NCBI RefSeq assembly: GCF_000382365.1
Contig: NZ_KB908226.1
Location: forward strand, 1-64,000
Source: Pannonibacter phragmitetus DSM 14782
Lineage (GTDB): Bacteria; Pseudomonadota; Alphaproteobacteria; Rhizobiales; Stappiaceae
Direction of reading: 5' to 3'
Length of the DNA: 64,000 bases
The notes below the pieces were generated by a model. The model did not search any database. It was not told the DNA's origin and saw only the letters and a program-made list of their open reading frames with translations. Shown here piece by piece: positions 63,906 through 64,000 of the stretch (positions are counted from its first letter, which is position 1; every line of letters begins with the position of its first letter). The position numbers were made by a program, and so were the translations under genes.

Positions 63906-64000
63906 TCACCCGATCATGTCCTTGAACTTGTAGTAAGCCCCGACGAGCGGCAGGAACCAGGGCTGGCCGAGGTGGCCGGGGATGGCGGGCCAGGGGAGGC
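63906..64000 (-). CDS. 3' end of an unidentified gene, possibly an FAD-dependent oxidoreductase
   Basis: An open frame enters from the window edge and ends at the TGA at 63906-63908, followed by a terminator. The visible C-terminus reads LPWPAIPGHLGQPWFLPLVG and ends YYKFKDMIG. The PWFLP..G.YY pattern recalls the C-terminal tail of some FAD-dependent amine/amino-acid oxidoreductases of rhizobia, but only ~31 residues are visible, so the call is weak. Confidence 0.4.
   Translation of the reverse strand, partial: LPWPAIPGHLGQPWFLPLVGAYYKFKDMIG

Overview
This 64 kb window is from a GC-rich alphaproteobacterium, most likely a member of the Hyphomicrobiales (Rhizobiales). The evidence is a chvE-gguA-gguB-gguC operon beside a gbpR-type regulator, a rhamnose locus in the order rhaRSTPQUK with divergent rhaDI as in Rhizobium leguminosarum, two IalB-family periplasmic proteins, and palindromic intergenic repeats of the type seen in rhizobia. 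The genus cannot be fixed from the sequence alone. Gene density is high, most operons have overlapping ATGA or TGATG junctions, and no rRNA, tRNA or CRISPR array was seen.

Layout. 1-252: edge of an IS3-family element that has cut off the 3' end of a large two-partner-secretion exoprotein gene. 250-8943: operon (minus strand) of an IalB-like protein, an FhaC/ShlB transporter and the truncated FhaB/CdiA-like exoprotein, with a CRP-type site at about -41.5. 9322-18416: minus-strand operon for uptake and breakdown of a pectin-derived (probably rhamnogalacturonan) oligosaccharide: GH105 hydrolase, ABC transporter and three Gfo/Idh/MocA oxidoreductases, punctuated by copies of a ~102 bp repeat, with a divergent IclR regulator. 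19762-30632: complete L-rhamnose catabolic locus. 30866-35170: polar amino-acid-type ABC transporter plus a homocysteine S-methyltransferase-like enzyme. 35408-37111: TRAP fused permease lacking its N-terminus. 37285-37815: second IalB-family protein. 37991-40270: Zn/Cd/Pb P-type ATPase behind a MerR-type operator. 40558-46381: BMP-type nucleoside/base ABC transporter with a cytosine-deaminase-like amidohydrolase. 46421-47669: MazEF-like toxin-antitoxin pair among 146 bp repeats. 47762-57955: ChvE-Ggu sugar transporter, oxidative arabinose/galactose pathway enzymes and a GbpR-like regulator. 58085-63554: cupin, ArgE-like deacetylase, tartrate/D-malate dehydrogenase-like enzyme, succinate-semialdehyde-type dehydrogenase and a VOC protein. 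63906-64000: 3' end of a further gene.

How the genes work together. The three sugar loci fit the parts of rhamnogalacturonan I. The GH105 system would release rhamnose and unsaturated galacturonate from imported oligosaccharides. The rha locus would import and split rhamnose. The ChvE-Ggu locus would import side-chain arabinose and galactose and oxidise them towards 2-oxoglutarate, with GguC as the likely missing 2-keto-3-deoxyarabonate dehydratase. No polysaccharide lyase is present in the window. Several binding-protein/transporter junctions carry stem-loops, which suggests that binding-protein mRNA is made or kept in excess. Five families of palindromic repeats mark gene borders; two of them show conserved architecture worth following up.
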